64,000 nucleotides of DNA from Aquisalimonas sp007126095 (GTDB taxonomy: Bacteria > Pseudomonadota > Gammaproteobacteria > Nitrococcales > Aquisalimonadaceae). The translations under genes and the position numbers were made by a program. The stretch spans positions 1-64,000 of the forward strand of contig NZ_JBLWFT010000004.1 of NCBI RefSeq assembly GCF_048323695.1. Direction: 5' to 3'. Of this stretch, positions 14,950 to 24,568 are shown in pieces. Below the pieces are notes generated by a model. That model ran no database searches, had not been told where the DNA came from, and was given only the letters and a program-made list of their open reading frames with translations. Every line of letters starts with the position of its first letter. Within the stretch, counting starts at the first letter, position 1.

Positions 14950-17256
14950 ATGTCAGACGACCTGCGTGAGAATGCACTCGAATACCATCGCCAGCCCACC
15001 CCCGGGAAGCTGCAGGTCGTCCCGACCAAACCCCTCGCCAACCAGCGCGACCTGGCGCTGGCCTACTCCCCCGGCGTCGCCGCCGCCTGCGAACTGATCG
15101 TCGAGGACGAGAAGGAAGCGGCCAGCGTCACGGCCCGGGGCAACCTGGTGGGCGTGGTCACCAACGGCACGGCCGTGCTGGGCCTGGGCAATATCGGTCC
15201 GCTCGCCTCCAAGCCGGTCATGGAAGGCAAGGGGGTGCTGTTCAAGAAGTTCTCTGGCATCGACGTCTTCGACGTGGAAGTGCAGGAGAACGACCCCGAC
15301 CGGTTCGTGGACATCGTCGCCAGCCTGGAGCCCACCTTCGGCGGCATCAATCTGGAAGACATCAAGGCGCCCGAATGCTTCGAGATCGAAGAGAAGCTCA
15401 AGGAGCGCATGAACATCCCGGTGTTCCACGACGACCAGCACGGTACCGCCATCATCACCGCCGCCGCGGTGCGCAACGGCCTGCGCGTCGTGGACAAGGC
15501 CATCGCCGATGTCACCGTGGTCTGCTCCGGCGCCGGCGCCGCCGCCATGGCCTGCCTGGAGCTGCTGGTGGGGCTGGGCATGAAGCGCGAGCACATCACC
15601 ATGCTCGACTCCCGCGGGGTCATCCACACCGGGCGCGACAACCTGGATGCGCGCAAGGCCAGTTTCGCCCGCGACACCGACGCCCGCACCCTGGACGACG
15701 CCATGGACGGCGCCGACATCTTCATCGGGCTCTCCGGGCCCGGCGTGCTCACCCGCGGCATGGTGGCAAAGATGGCGCGCGACCCGCTGGTGTTCGCCAT
15801 GGCCAACCCCACACCGGAGATTATTCCGGAAGAGGCCCAGGAGGAGCGCCCCGACTGCATCATCGCCACGGGTCGCTCCGACTACCCGAACCAGGTCAAC
15901 AACGTCCTGTGTTTTCCGTTCATCTTCCGCGGTGCGCTGGACGTGGGCGCCACCACCATCAACGACGAAATGAAACTGGCCTGCGTCGAGGCCATTGCCA
16001 ACCTCGCCACCGAGGAGTCGTCGGACGTGGTGGTGGCGGCCTACGGCGGCAAGCCGCTGCAGTTCGGGCGCGACTATCTGATCCCGAAACCGTTCGACCC
16101 GCGACTGATCTCCCGGGTGGCGCCGGCTGTGGCGAAGGCCGCCATGGAATCCGGCGTGGCCGCCCGACCCATCGAGGACATGGCCGCCTACAAGCTGCGC
16201 CTCAACCAGTTCGTGTTCCAGTCCGGGCTGGTGATGAAGCCGCTGTTCGAGCGGGCCCGCCAGCATCCCCGCCGCGTGGTGTATGCCGAAGGCGAACAGG
16301 AGCGCGTGCTGCGGGCCGTGCAGGTGGTGGTGGATGACGGCCTGGCCAGGCCCATTCTCATCGGCCGTCGCAAGGTCGTGGAGATGCGCATCGAGCGCCT
16401 CGGCCTGCGCCTGAAAATCGACGAGGACTTCGAGCTCGCCGATCCCGAGGACGACCCGCGCTACCGTGAGTACTGGACGCTCTATCACTCCATCATGGAG
16501 CGCAAGGGCGTCACCCCCGACCAGGCGCGGAACGTGGTGCGCACCCGCAATACAGTGATTGCCGCGCTGATGGTGCGCCGGGAGGAGGCGGACGCCATGA
16601 TCTGCGGCATCGACGGCCGCTATCACAGGCAGCTGGCGCACATCGAGTCCGTGCTCGGCCGGCGCCAGGGCGTGCGCAATCTCGCCGCCATGAGCGCACT
16701 GATTCTGCCCAAGGGCACGTTCTTCCTGTGCGACACCTATGTCAATCAGGATCCCACACCGGCGCAGCTCGCCGAGATGACCATTCTCGCCGCGGACGAG
16801 GTGCGCCGCTTCGGCATGATGCCGAAAGTCGCCCTGCTGTCTCATTCCAGTTTCGGCTCGTCCAGCGCCGCGTCGGCGCAGAAGATGCGCGACGCCCTGG
16901 AACTCATCGAGGCGCGGGACCCGAACCTGGAGGTGGAAGGGGAGATGCATGGAGACGCCGCCATCTCCGAGGAGATCCGCCGGCGCATCTTCCCCAATGC
17001 GCGCCTGCAGGGCACAGCAAACCTGCTGATCCTGCCGACCCTGGACGCGTCGAACATCGCCTTCAACCTGCTCAAGGCCACCAGCGACGGCGTCTCCGTG
17101 GGGCCGATCCTGCTGGGCTCGGACAAACCGGCGCACATTCTCACGCCGTCGGTGACCGTGCGCGGCATCATCAACATGACCGCGCTGGCGGCGGTGGAGG
17201 CGGCGATGATGAATCCGACGCCGGAAGAGAACGCTGGCGAGGCGTCCCCAGACTGA
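14950..17256 (+). CDS. maeB: NADP-dependent malic enzyme, MaeB type
   Basis: A 768-residue two-domain malic enzyme that oxidatively decarboxylates malate to pyruvate, supplying NADPH. Residues 1-430 are the malic enzyme part: AYSPGVAAACE, FHDDQHGTA, the nucleotide-binding CSGAGAAAMA and the substrate region GRSDYPNQVNNVL. The C-terminal ~330 residues are a phosphotransacetylase-like domain (YAEGEQERVLRAVQ, MMNPTP), which in MaeB proteins is regulatory and responds to acetyl-CoA rather than catalytic. The ATG at 14950, preceded by GGAGAGAGG, is chosen over one 54 bp upstream because it matches the family start. The gene is probably expressed alone or with the quinone oxidoreductase 51 bp downstream. 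Confidence 0.96.
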   Translation: MSDDLRENALEYHRQPTPGKLQVVPTKPLANQRDLALAYSPGVAAACELIVEDEKEAASVTARGNLVGVVTNGTAVLGLGNIGPLASKPVMEGKGVLFKKFSGIDVFDVEVQENDPDRFVDIVASLEPTFGGINLEDIKAPECFEIEEKLKERMNIPVFHDDQHGTAIITAAAVRNGLRVVDKAIADVTVVCSGAGAAAMACLELLVGLGMKREHITMLDSRGVIHTGRDNLDARKASFARDTDARTLDDAMDGADIFIGLSGPGVLTRGMVAKMARDPLVFAMANPTPEIIPEEAQEERPDCIIATGRSDYPNQVNNVLCFPFIFRGALDVGATTINDEMKLACVEAIANLATEESSDVVVAAYGGKPLQFGRDYLIPKPFDPRLISRVAPAVAKAAMESGVAARPIEDMAAYKLRLNQFVFQSGLVMKPLFERARQHPRRVVYAEGEQERVLRAVQVVVDDGLARPILIGRRKVVEMRIERLGLRLKIDEDFELADPEDDPRYREYWTLYHSIMERKGVTPDQARNVVRTRNTVIAALMVRREEADAMICGIDGRYHRQLAHIESVLGRRQGVRNLAAMSALILPKGTFFLCDTYVNQDPTPAQLAEMTILAADEVRRFGMMPKVALLSHSSFGSSSAASAQKMRDALELIEARDPNLEVEGEMHGDAAISEEIRRRIFPNARLQGTANLLILPTLDASNIAFNLLKATSDGVSVGPILLGSDKPAHILTPSVTVRGIINMTALAAVEAAMMNPTPEENAGEASPD

Positions 17257-17307
17257 GACGGCAGCCGGCACTTGCGTGCGGCTCCAACACAGAGCGAGGT
17301 GAACCCC

Positions 17308-18288
17308 ATGACCCAGGCGATCGTAGTCCATGAAACGGGCGGCCCGGAACAGATGCGGTGGGAAGCGGTGGAGGTCGGCACCCCCGGTGCCGGCGAGGCA
17401 CTGGTGCGCCACACGGTTGTGGGCCTGAACTTCATCGACGTGTACTTCCGCACCGGGCTGTACCCGCCACCGCAGCTCCCCTTCACCCCCGGCATGGAGG
17501 CGGCCGGCGTGGTGGAAGCCGTGGGCGAGGGCGTCGACCACATCGCGCCCGGGGACCGCGTCGCCTACGCCGCCGGCCCGCCCGGCGCCTATACCGAGCA
17601 GCGGGTGATGGCGGCCGACCGCCTGGTAAAGGTGCCGGACGGCATCAGTGACGAGACCGCCGCCGCCATGATGCTTAAGGGCATGACGGCGTGGTACCTG
17701 CTGCGGCGCACCTACCCGGTGAAAGCCGGCGACACCATTCTCGTGCACGCGGCGGCGGGCGGCGTGGGGCTGATCGCATGCCAGTGGGCGAAGCACCTCG
17801 GCGCCACCGTGATCGGTACCGTCGGCAGCCCGGAGAAGGCGGAGCTCGCGCACGCCCACGGCTGCGACCACCCGATCAACTACAACACCGAGGATTTCGT
17901 CGAGCGCGTCCGGGAGCTGACCGGCGGCAAGGGCGTGCCGGTGGTCTACGACTCGGTGGGGCAGTCCACCTTTCTGCCGTCGCTGGACTGCCTGTCGCCG
18001 CGCGGGCTGCTGGTGAGTTTCGGGCAGTCCTCCGGGCCGGTGGAGCCGCTCAACGTCGGTCAGCTCGCCGCCAAGGGCTCGCTGTTCCTCACCCGCCCGA
18101 CGCTGTTCCATTACGTGGCGGCGCGCAAGGACCTGGAGACGGCGGCGGGGGAACTGTTCGAGCTTGTGGAAAAGGGTGTGGTCACCATCGAGGTGAATCA
18201 TCGTTTCCCGCTGGCGCAGGCCGCCGACGCGCACCGCGCGCTGGAAGGCAGACAGACCACCGGCTCCACGGTGCTCACCCTGTCCTGA
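17308..18288 (+). CDS. qorA: NADPH:quinone oxidoreductase, zeta-crystallin type
   Basis: A 326-residue zinc-free medium-chain reductase of the Qor/zeta-crystallin family, which reduces quinones with NADPH. It shows VGLNFIDVYFRTGLYP, the GMEAAGVVEAVG segment, the Rossmann motif HAAAGGVGLIACQWAK, and YDSVGQ. There are no catalytic zinc cysteines. The ATG at 17308 follows GAGCGAGGTGA and gives the family N-terminus. It lies in the same direction as maeB, 51 bp away. A convergent hairpin separates it from hemY. Confidence 0.93.
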   Translation: MTQAIVVHETGGPEQMRWEAVEVGTPGAGEALVRHTVVGLNFIDVYFRTGLYPPPQLPFTPGMEAAGVVEAVGEGVDHIAPGDRVAYAAGPPGAYTEQRVMAADRLVKVPDGISDETAAAMMLKGMTAWYLLRRTYPVKAGDTILVHAAAGGVGLIACQWAKHLGATVIGTVGSPEKAELAHAHGCDHPINYNTEDFVERVRELTGGKGVPVVYDSVGQSTFLPSLDCLSPRGLLVSFGQSSGPVEPLNVGQLAAKGSLFLTRPTLFHYVAARKDLETAAGELFELVEKGVVTIEVNHRFPLAQAADAHRALEGRQTTGSTVLTLS

Positions 18289-18297
18289 TCATGGTCG

Positions 18298-18331
18298 CCG
18301 GGTGCGGGCGGCCCCGCGCCCCCGCACCCGG
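18298..18331. terminator. Bidirectional hairpin between qorA and hemY
   Basis: CCGGGTGCGGG and CCCGCACCCGG (11-bp arms) flank a 12-base loop in the 46-bp gap between two convergent genes. There is no T-run on either strand, so it is a likely but unproven shared terminator. Confidence 0.5.
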
Positions 18332-18334
18332 GAC

Positions 18335-19576
18335 TCACGACTCCGCGGTGGCCGGCTCCTGCCGCCGCACGCCATCCAGCTCGGGCAGCGCGCGGAAGCC
18401 GCCGGAATGCTCGGCGGCGCGGCGATACGCTCGCCGGGCGGCATCGCGTTCGCCCAGGTGCTCCAGCAGATCGGCCAGCAGATAAAAGGCCTCGGCACTG
18501 GGCTGCCGGGAGGCCGATGCCTCCAGGTAGGACCGCGCCCGGCCCCAGAGGCTGCTGCGAATGGCGAGCCGCCCCACGGCCAGCAACAGGGTGGGATCTT
18601 CCGGGTGCTCCCGCAGCCAGCCCTCGGCGACGTTGAAGGCGCGCTCGGGGTCGTCCAGCTGCAGCCGCCCGTAACGCTCGATGATGCGAGTATCCCAGTC
18701 CTTGCGCAGCGCCAGACGCAGCCGTTTCTCGAGCTGCTCACTGCCCGGAGCGAGCTCCAGCATGCCGTCGACGTAGGCAAGCAACACCTCCGTATCCTCC
18801 TGCATCGCCCGCGGCAGCCGCTCCCAGGCGCGCTCCAGCGCCTCGCGACCGCGCCGGCGTGCCTGTTCCAGAACACCGGTTGCGGCCGTCAGGCCAAGCC
18901 CGTGCAGGCGCTCCGAATCCATGTCTGCGTGCCGACGCAACCGTGGCAGTAGATCCAGCAGCCGGTCCGCCTCGCCGAGCACCTCGCACGCCCGCGCCAG
19001 CATCTCCAGCACCCGCGGGTTGCGCGGATAGCGCTCCTGCAGCAGGTTGAGCGTCGCGAACGCCGTCTCCCACTGTTCATCTTCGAGGTAAAGCTGGGCC
19101 TGCAGCAGACCGATGGCTAGCTGTGCATCGGGGTCGGCCTTGTCGGCCATGGCCAGATAGCTGTCACGGCGGCCATCGGCACCGGCCCGGTGTGCGGCCC
19201 AGGCGGCACTGAGGTAATGCAGCACCGAGGTCTCGCTGCGGTCCACGGCGCGGATCAGCAGGCGTTCGGCTTCCTGATAGTCGCCTTCGGCCAGGCGGGC
19301 CAGTCCGCGGACGAGCTGGTCGCGGGAGCGCCCGGCGCGGCGATCGGCCAGCCAGCGCCGCATACCGCGGGGCATGGCGCCGACCCGGCGGACAATACCG
19401 GTCACCAGCAGCAGACCGACCACCACCACGACCAGCACACCCACGGCGAAGAACAGGCTGGTCTCCATGGTCAGGTCGCCGACGGAGATCAGCACATAGC
19501 CGGCCTGCTCGTGAAACCAGAGTGCGGTAACGGCGCTGGCGAACAGCACCAGCAGGAACAGGAAAAGGCGTTTCAT
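18335..19576 (-). CDS. hemY: Heme biosynthesis-associated TPR protein HemY
   Basis: A 413-residue inner-membrane protein with two N-terminal membrane helices (about 3-20 and 42-62) followed by tetratricopeptide-like helical repeats (about 85-395). This is the proteobacterial HemY, not protoporphyrinogen oxidase. It is the last gene of the hemC-hemD-hemX-hemY run and overlaps hemX by 4 bp. Its exact step in heme synthesis is not settled in the family; a scaffold role is usually proposed. Confidence 0.92.
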   Translation of the reverse strand: MKRLFLFLLVLFASAVTALWFHEQAGYVLISVGDLTMETSLFFAVGVLVVVVVGLLLVTGIVRRVGAMPRGMRRWLADRRAGRSRDQLVRGLARLAEGDYQEAERLLIRAVDRSETSVLHYLSAAWAAHRAGADGRRDSYLAMADKADPDAQLAIGLLQAQLYLEDEQWETAFATLNLLQERYPRNPRVLEMLARACEVLGEADRLLDLLPRLRRHADMDSERLHGLGLTAATGVLEQARRRGREALERAWERLPRAMQEDTEVLLAYVDGMLELAPGSEQLEKRLRLALRKDWDTRIIERYGRLQLDDPERAFNVAEGWLREHPEDPTLLLAVGRLAIRSSLWGRARSYLEASASRQPSAEAFYLLADLLEHLGERDAARRAYRRAAEHSGGFRALPELDGVRRQEPATAES

Positions 19577-20805
19577 TCACCGTCCTCCATGTTGTTCCGG
19601 CCAGGGAGGCGGCGCTCGGGGAGTTTCTCCCCGAGATCCGGCATGTCGGCTTCCACGTCCGTATCGCGCAACCGGCTGACCGTCTCGCGCGCGTCGCTCA
19701 CCGCTTCGTCTTCGGCGTCGAAGTGCCGGTCGAGCCATACACCCACGTCGTCCAGGCTGTCCCGGTATGTAGCGGCGTCACCCTGCAGCAGGGCGGCGCG
19801 GGCGGAGAGCAGCTGCAGGCGGAGATTCTCCCGCAGGTAGTGACTCTCTTCCGGGGCCATGAGGCGCGGCGGGGCGTCATCCCGTCGGACCACCACCAGC
19901 GAACCGATGGCATCCCGGAACTGCTCCCAGGCGCGCAGCCCGGCATCCCGCCAGCCGGCAAGGCTGTCCAGCTGGGCATCCCGCTGACGAGGCGCCTCTG
20001 CCGGCTCCACGCGCCGCTCCACCCGCTTCAGGCTCCACTCGTCGACCCCGTTGATGAGCGCGCGCAGGTCCGCGGCCATGGCCTCGCGGTCGGGCAGGCG
20101 CACGTCGAGCAGGGCGTTGATGGCGTCGGCCACGGCCTGGCGCTGATCGACAGTGGCGCCGCCCAGCTCCTCGAGCAGGCTGTCCGCCTCGCGCAGCGCC
20201 TGCAGCGCGCCGTTCACATCACCGTGGAACCGCGCCCGGTAACGGGCAACGCCGTACAGGTAGCCCGCCTCGGAGAGAATCCACTCGTCGCGGTGAGCGG
20301 CGGCCAGCTCTTCGATGCGATCCATGCGCTCCTGGGCGCCATCGTGCTGATCCCGCACGGTGCGCATGGTCTCCTCTGCCCGCGCCAGGCTCTGTACGTG
20401 ACTGCTGTGCTCCTGGGCCAGATTGTCGACACGGCCCGTGAGATTGCCTTCGAGGCTGTCGAAACGCTCGCGCACCTCCGCTACTTCCATGCGCTCGGCA
20501 TAATCATCGCTGGCCCGCTCCAGGGCCTGGAAGCGCTCCCAGACCCACCAGCCCCCCATGCCACCAAGGCCGGCGACGATCAGCGCGATGAGCAGGGCGA
20601 CTGCGGCCAGCACGGCGGCGCGCCGGTCACCGCCACGATCACCGCCACCACCGGAGGGCGTTCCAGTCGCGCCCTTGGCGCCGCCACCGTTCGCATCGGC
20701 CTGGGGCTGGGTGGTTTCCTCCGGTGCGGCATCCGCCGTGGTGTTATCGTTGGAATCCGTCACCGCCTCGTCCTGCTTACCGTGATGTGTCGACGCGTCG
20801 TTCAT
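19573..20805 (-). CDS. hemX: HemX-like membrane-anchored protein
   Basis: A 410-residue protein with an acidic, Gly-rich cytoplasmic N-terminus (1-65), one membrane helix (about 66-90) and a long helical, partly coiled-coil periplasmic domain. Proteins of this family are often annotated as uroporphyrin-III C-methyltransferase, but no SAM-binding motif is visible, so that activity is not supported. It overlaps hemD by 4 bp at one end and hemY by 4 bp at the other, so it is translationally coupled within the heme operon. Confidence 0.9.
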   Translation of the reverse strand: MNDASTHHGKQDEAVTDSNDNTTADAAPEETTQPQADANGGGAKGATGTPSGGGGDRGGDRRAAVLAAVALLIALIVAGLGGMGGWWVWERFQALERASDDYAERMEVAEVRERFDSLEGNLTGRVDNLAQEHSSHVQSLARAEETMRTVRDQHDGAQERMDRIEELAAAHRDEWILSEAGYLYGVARYRARFHGDVNGALQALREADSLLEELGGATVDQRQAVADAINALLDVRLPDREAMAADLRALINGVDEWSLKRVERRVEPAEAPRQRDAQLDSLAGWRDAGLRAWEQFRDAIGSLVVVRRDDAPPRLMAPEESHYLRENLRLQLLSARAALLQGDAATYRDSLDDVGVWLDRHFDAEDEAVSDARETVSRLRDTDVEADMPDLGEKLPERRLPGRNNMEDGE

Positions 20806-21608
20806 GAATTCGCCTGTCTCCGCTTGCCTGCCACCCAGCGCTCAACCCCCGCCGCGAGGGCATCGGTATCCGGGCCTTCTGCAGTCACGATACCATTGCA
20901 GAACCCGAGGCCCGAGGCCCGGGCCGCAACCCGCTCACTGATCACCACCAGCCCGGTGCCGAGAAGCCTTGACCGCCGCTGCTCACCGGCAAGCATGACC
21001 AGATTCTCCAGGGCATTGCCGCTGGTGACCACCGCCACGTCCAGGGCGCTACGGGCCCATGCGCGATCCAGCTCTGCCGGGTCCACGTCGGGCAACTCGC
21101 GGCGGTAGGCGGACAGCACCTCCACCGTTGCCCCCCGCTGCTCCAGGGTCTCCCGGAGCAGTTCACGTCCGCCATCCCCTCGCACCAGCATAGCGCGCTG
21201 GCCGCGTACGTGTCGGAGCGGGGGCTGCGCGAGCAGCGCCTCACTGTCGTAACCATCAGCCGGAACCACCGTGGCCGCTACGTCCCGGGCCGCAAGCGCG
21301 CGCGCGGTGCCCCGGCCTACGGTGGCTACCGCGACCCCGGCGGGCCAGGGTTGCCCCCGCTCCGCCAGACGCCGAAACAGGGCATCCACCGCATTCGGGC
21401 TGACAAAGATCACCAGATCGGCACAGTCGAGACGATCCAGCCCGCGATCCAGAGCCTGGGGATCGGGTGCCGCGCCGATGGCAATGACCGGAAACCGCGT
21501 TACAGCCGCCCCCCGGGCTGCCAGGGCGTCGCAAAGCGGCCCTGCCTGGTGCGCGGGCCGGGTTACCAGGACGCCGACACCGACGAGCGGCTGGTCACCG
21601 GCGGTCAC
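20802..21608 (-). CDS. hemD: Uroporphyrinogen-III synthase
   Basis: A 268-residue HemD, which cyclises hydroxymethylbilane with inversion of ring D to form uroporphyrinogen III. The two-lobed fold is recognisable from VLVTRPAHQAGPLCDALAARG at the N-terminus (read in part), DLVIFVSPNAVDALF, ATVGRGTARAL and DVAVVTSGNALENL. Sequence conservation in this family is low, so the call rests partly on position: it overlaps hemC and hemX by 4 bp each. Confidence 0.93.
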   Translation of the reverse strand: MTAGDQPLVGVGVLVTRPAHQAGPLCDALAARGAAVTRFPVIAIGAAPDPQALDRGLDRLDCADLVIFVSPNAVDALFRRLAERGQPWPAGVAVATVGRGTARALAARDVAATVVPADGYDSEALLAQPPLRHVRGQRAMLVRGDGGRELLRETLEQRGATVEVLSAYRRELPDVDPAELDRAWARSALDVAVVTSGNALENLVMLAGEQRRSRLLGTGLVVISERVAARASGLGFCNGIVTAEGPDTDALAAGVERWVAGKRRQANS

Positions 21609-22552
21609 CGGGGCGGTTCCTCGGCTTCGGCAAACAGACGCTGGAGGATCTCCCGCGCACCGCGGCCCAGGAGGTCACGGCCAAGCCTGGAGCCGATGTC
21701 ATCGGCGTCTTCAGCCGCACCGGTGAGCTCGCCGCGAATCATCTCGCGGCCGTCCGGGGAGCCCACCAGCCCGCGCAGGTGGAGCCGATCGCCATCCAGC
21801 TCCGCATAGGCGCCGATGGGTACCTGACAGCTGCCCTCCAGCTCCCGGTTCATGGCGCGCTCGGCCGCAACGCGGATGTGGCTGTCCTCGTGATCCAGCG
21901 GCCGGATGAGCTCTTCGACGTCGGTGTCACCCACCCGGCACTGAATACCGAGCGCCCCCTGACCCACGGCGGGCAGGCTTTCTTCCGGGGGCAGGGTACG
22001 GGTGATGCGCGCCTGCAGCTGCAACCGCTGCAGCCCGGAGGTGGCGAGGACGATGGCGTCGAATTGCCCCTCGTCGAGCTTGGCAAGCCGGGTGTTGACG
22101 CTGCCGCGCAGGGTTTCCACGTGCAGGTCCGGCCTTACCGCCCGGATCTGGCTCTGCCGCCGCAGGCTCGCGCTGCCGACCACGCCGCCCTCGGGGATGT
22201 CAGCGAGCGTGGCGTAGTGGACCGACAGGAACGCATCCCGGGGGTCGCCGCGCTCCGGAATCACGGGCAGGTGCAGGTCCTGTGTCATGAAGGCGGGCAC
22301 GTCTTTCATGGAGTGCACGGCGATGTCCGCGCGGCCGTCCAGAAGCCCTTCTTCCAGTTCCTTCAGGAACAGCCCCTTGCCGCCGATGCGCGCCAGCGGT
22401 GCATCCAGGATGCGGTCGCCCCGCGTGCTCATTTTCACCAGCTCCACCCGCAGGCCTGGGTGGGCCGCGCGCAGACGACCGGCCACGTGTTCGGCCTGCC
22501 AGACGGCGAGCGGTGACTTGCGGGTGGCGATTCGAAGGGTGTCGATGCGCAT
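21605..22552 (-). CDS. hemC: Porphobilinogen deaminase (hydroxymethylbilane synthase)
   Basis: A 315-residue enzyme joining four porphobilinogens into hydroxymethylbilane. Key residues fall at the E. coli numbers: Asp84 in HSMKDVP and the dipyrromethane cofactor Cys242 in EGSCQVP. RIATRKSPLA opens the protein. It is the first gene of hemC-hemD-hemX-hemY. An 80-bp gap separates it from the AlgR-like regulator gene upstream on the same strand, so it may have its own promoter there or be read through from the regulator. Confidence 0.97.
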   Translation of the reverse strand: MRIDTLRIATRKSPLAVWQAEHVAGRLRAAHPGLRVELVKMSTRGDRILDAPLARIGGKGLFLKELEEGLLDGRADIAVHSMKDVPAFMTQDLHLPVIPERGDPRDAFLSVHYATLADIPEGGVVGSASLRRQSQIRAVRPDLHVETLRGSVNTRLAKLDEGQFDAIVLATSGLQRLQLQARITRTLPPEESLPAVGQGALGIQCRVGDTDVEELIRPLDHEDSHIRVAAERAMNRELEGSCQVPIGAYAELDGDRLHLRGLVGSPDGREMIRGELTGAAEDADDIGSRLGRDLLGRGAREILQRLFAEAEEPPR

Positions 22553-22632
22553 CAGGGCCTCTTGTCAGCAGGATGTCCAGGGCCGCATAGGATGCCATGG
22601 TTCCACGGCGCTGCCGACCGGCCACGCCGGCA

Positions 22633-23373
22633 CTACCCCATGGCTTCCAGCAACTGCCGGATGCGACTCACGTGCCGCCGGCTCACCTGCAGCGCAAAGT
22701 CCGTGCCGCGCAGCGCGAGGTAGGGACGCCCCCCGAGTCCGCGCTCAAGTCGGCCGAGACGGTCGCGGGCAACCAGTGCGTTGCGGTGAATGCGCACGAA
22801 CCGCTCACCGAACTCGTGCTCCAGCTGGCGCAGGGACTCCTCGATGAGATCCTCACCCCCGGTATGGCAGACCGTGACGTACTTGTTATCTGCCTGGAAG
22901 TAGTGTACGTCGGCAACCGGGATCAGCTCCATGGCGCCGCGCCGGCGGCAGAGAATGTGCTCACGGGGCCCCTGAACTGGCGGCGCTTCACGTGCTAACG
23001 CCTCCAGCTGCGGACGGGTGATCCGGCGGGCTCGCCGCAGTGCCTGGGCCAGACGCTCCCGCCGCACGGGTTTCACGAGGTAATCCACCGCCTCGGCATC
23101 GAAAGCCGCCAGGGCGTGCTCGCCGTAGGCCGTGACAAAGATCACCGCTGGCGGCGCGTCCATCTCGGCCAGCGCCCGGGCTGCGGTCACCCCATCGGTG
23201 CCCGGCATGCGGATATCCATGAGCACCAGATCGGGCTGTTCGCTGTGCGCCATGCGCACCGCCTCGTCACCGTCCGCCGCCGTACCGACCACCTGGTGAT
23301 CGCCGATATCAGCGACATGGCGGGCCAGCCGTTCCCGGGCCGGTGCTTCGTCATCCACGATCAGAATGCGCAT
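22633..23373 (-). CDS. algR: LytTR response regulator, AlgR-like
   Basis: A 246-residue regulator with a receiver domain (1-118; phospho-acceptor Asp53 in LMDIRMPG) and a C-terminal LytTR DNA-binding domain (about 140-246, with YFQADNKYVTV and FVRIHRNALVA). The order sensor-regulator-hemC with argH divergent is the same as algZ(fimS)-algR-hemC in Pseudomonas, which supports the AlgR assignment. Its start lies 23 bp inside the sensor gene. In Pseudomonas AlgR controls alginate, type IV pili and virulence; the targets here are unknown. Confidence 0.88.
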   Translation of the reverse strand: MRILIVDDEAPARERLARHVADIGDHQVVGTAADGDEAVRMAHSEQPDLVLMDIRMPGTDGVTAARALAEMDAPPAVIFVTAYGEHALAAFDAEAVDYLVKPVRRERLAQALRRARRITRPQLEALAREAPPVQGPREHILCRRRGAMELIPVADVHYFQADNKYVTVCHTGGEDLIEESLRQLEHEFGERFVRIHRNALVARDRLGRLERGLGGRPYLALRGTDFALQVSRRHVSRIRQLLEAMG

Positions 23374-24433
23374 GCTCCCTCCCCCGTTCCGCGTGGCCCG
23401 CGCGCGCCTCCCTTGGGTCGCAAGGTAGTGTCAGGCACACGCTGTAGCAGTCGTCCTCCTGCCGCACGCTCAAGTGCCCCTTGTCGCCGTAGGCAAGCCG
23501 CAGCCGCTCACGGACATTGTCCTGGGCGATCCCGAACCCCCCGCGCGCGGCCGCCCCGTCCGGGGGCAACGGATTGCGCACGCAGACCTGCAGCACACCG
23601 TTCCGGACCCGACCGGACACCACCAGCCGGCCACCATCCCGCCGGGGCTCAATTCCATGATAGACGGCATTCTCGAGAAGGGGCTGAAGCGTCATGGACG
23701 GAATCCGTACCTGTCCCGGCAGGTTGTCGGTCTCCCAGGCGATCTGCAGGCGGTCGCCGAGGCGGAGCTGTTCCATGTTGAGATACCCCTGCGCCAGCGC
23801 CAGCTCGTCGTCCAGTGTCGATAACCCCTCACCGGATTCGAGGCTGGCACGGAACAGATCGGCCAGATCCTCCACGGCGGCCTCCGCCTGCCGGGGCCGG
23901 GAGCGGATCATGGCCGCAATGGTGTTCAGGCTGTTGAACAGGAAATGCGGGCGGATGCGCGCCTGCAGCGCCTGCACCCGGGCGGCCGACGCCGCCTCCA
24001 CGCGCCAGCGCCAGTCCTGCTGCAGGTAGAGATAGCGCAGCGCCACCGCCGCCACCACGGCGGCGAGTCCGAGACTGCGCAGCATGAAACCGGCCCACGT
24101 CCCCTCGCTCTCCACCAGCACCAGCGTCCAGGCAAGATGAGCGACCAGCGCGGTGACCGCCATCACCAGCAGCCAGGCCAGCAGCCCCGCGGTCAGGGGC
24201 GGCAACCGGTTGAGCGCATTACGCAGCAGGCACAGCAGCACCGTGCAGCCCAGAGCGACCCACTGCACGTAGAGAGAGTACAGGCTCAGCGCCTGCCAGG
24301 GATCGACCCCCGCCGGCTGGGCGAGCACCAGTACGAATACCAGCAGTTCCGCAATGACCACGACGGCAAGCACGGTGCGCAGGTTGCAGAAGTCCGGCAG
24401 GAATCCCGGGGTGATGTGTGTGCTGGTGGTCAT
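23351..24433 (-). CDS. algZ: LytS-type sensor kinase, AlgZ/FimS-like
   Basis: A 360-residue membrane kinase. Four to five hydrophobic segments (about 20-130) are followed by the His-kinase domain, with phospho-acceptor His163 in RPHFLFNSLN and an N-box-like LLENAVYHGIEPRRDGG. The glycine-rich GFGIAQDNVRERL completes the ATP site. The unusual H-box is that of the LytS/AlgZ class. It overlaps the regulator gene and is divergent from argH across a 135-bp gap. Confidence 0.9.
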   Translation of the reverse strand: MTTSTHITPGFLPDFCNLRTVLAVVVIAELLVFVLVLAQPAGVDPWQALSLYSLYVQWVALGCTVLLCLLRNALNRLPPLTAGLLAWLLVMAVTALVAHLAWTLVLVESEGTWAGFMLRSLGLAAVVAAVALRYLYLQQDWRWRVEAASAARVQALQARIRPHFLFNSLNTIAAMIRSRPRQAEAAVEDLADLFRASLESGEGLSTLDDELALAQGYLNMEQLRLGDRLQIAWETDNLPGQVRIPSMTLQPLLENAVYHGIEPRRDGGRLVVSGRVRNGVLQVCVRNPLPPDGAAARGGFGIAQDNVRERLRLAYGDKGHLSVRQEDDCYSVCLTLPCDPREARAGHAERGREHAHSDRG

Positions 24434-24532
24434 TCAGCCTTCCCTTGCCGGCGCCACGGCGCCGGATGGCCTGCAATCAGTGCCACTCCAGTCTGGTGAC
24501 GGGGCGCCCGCGCGGCAAGCCGCCGGCACTGG

Positions 24533-24538
24533 TATAAT
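24533..24538 (+). promoter_or_regulatory. -10 box of the argH promoter
   Basis: A consensus TATAAT lies 30 bp before the argH start in the argH/algZ divergent gap. No good -35 is found 16-18 bp upstream, so an activator or an extended -10 (TGGTATAAT has G at -14 only) may help. Confidence 0.55.
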
Positions 24539-24568
24539 CCGCGCCACACGTCCCAGCAAGAGGCCCCC

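Noticed and set aside
19573..20805. HemX as a uroporphyrinogen-III methyltransferase
   Set aside because: The name is common in annotations of this family, but the sequence has one membrane helix and coiled-coil helices and no SAM-binding motif.
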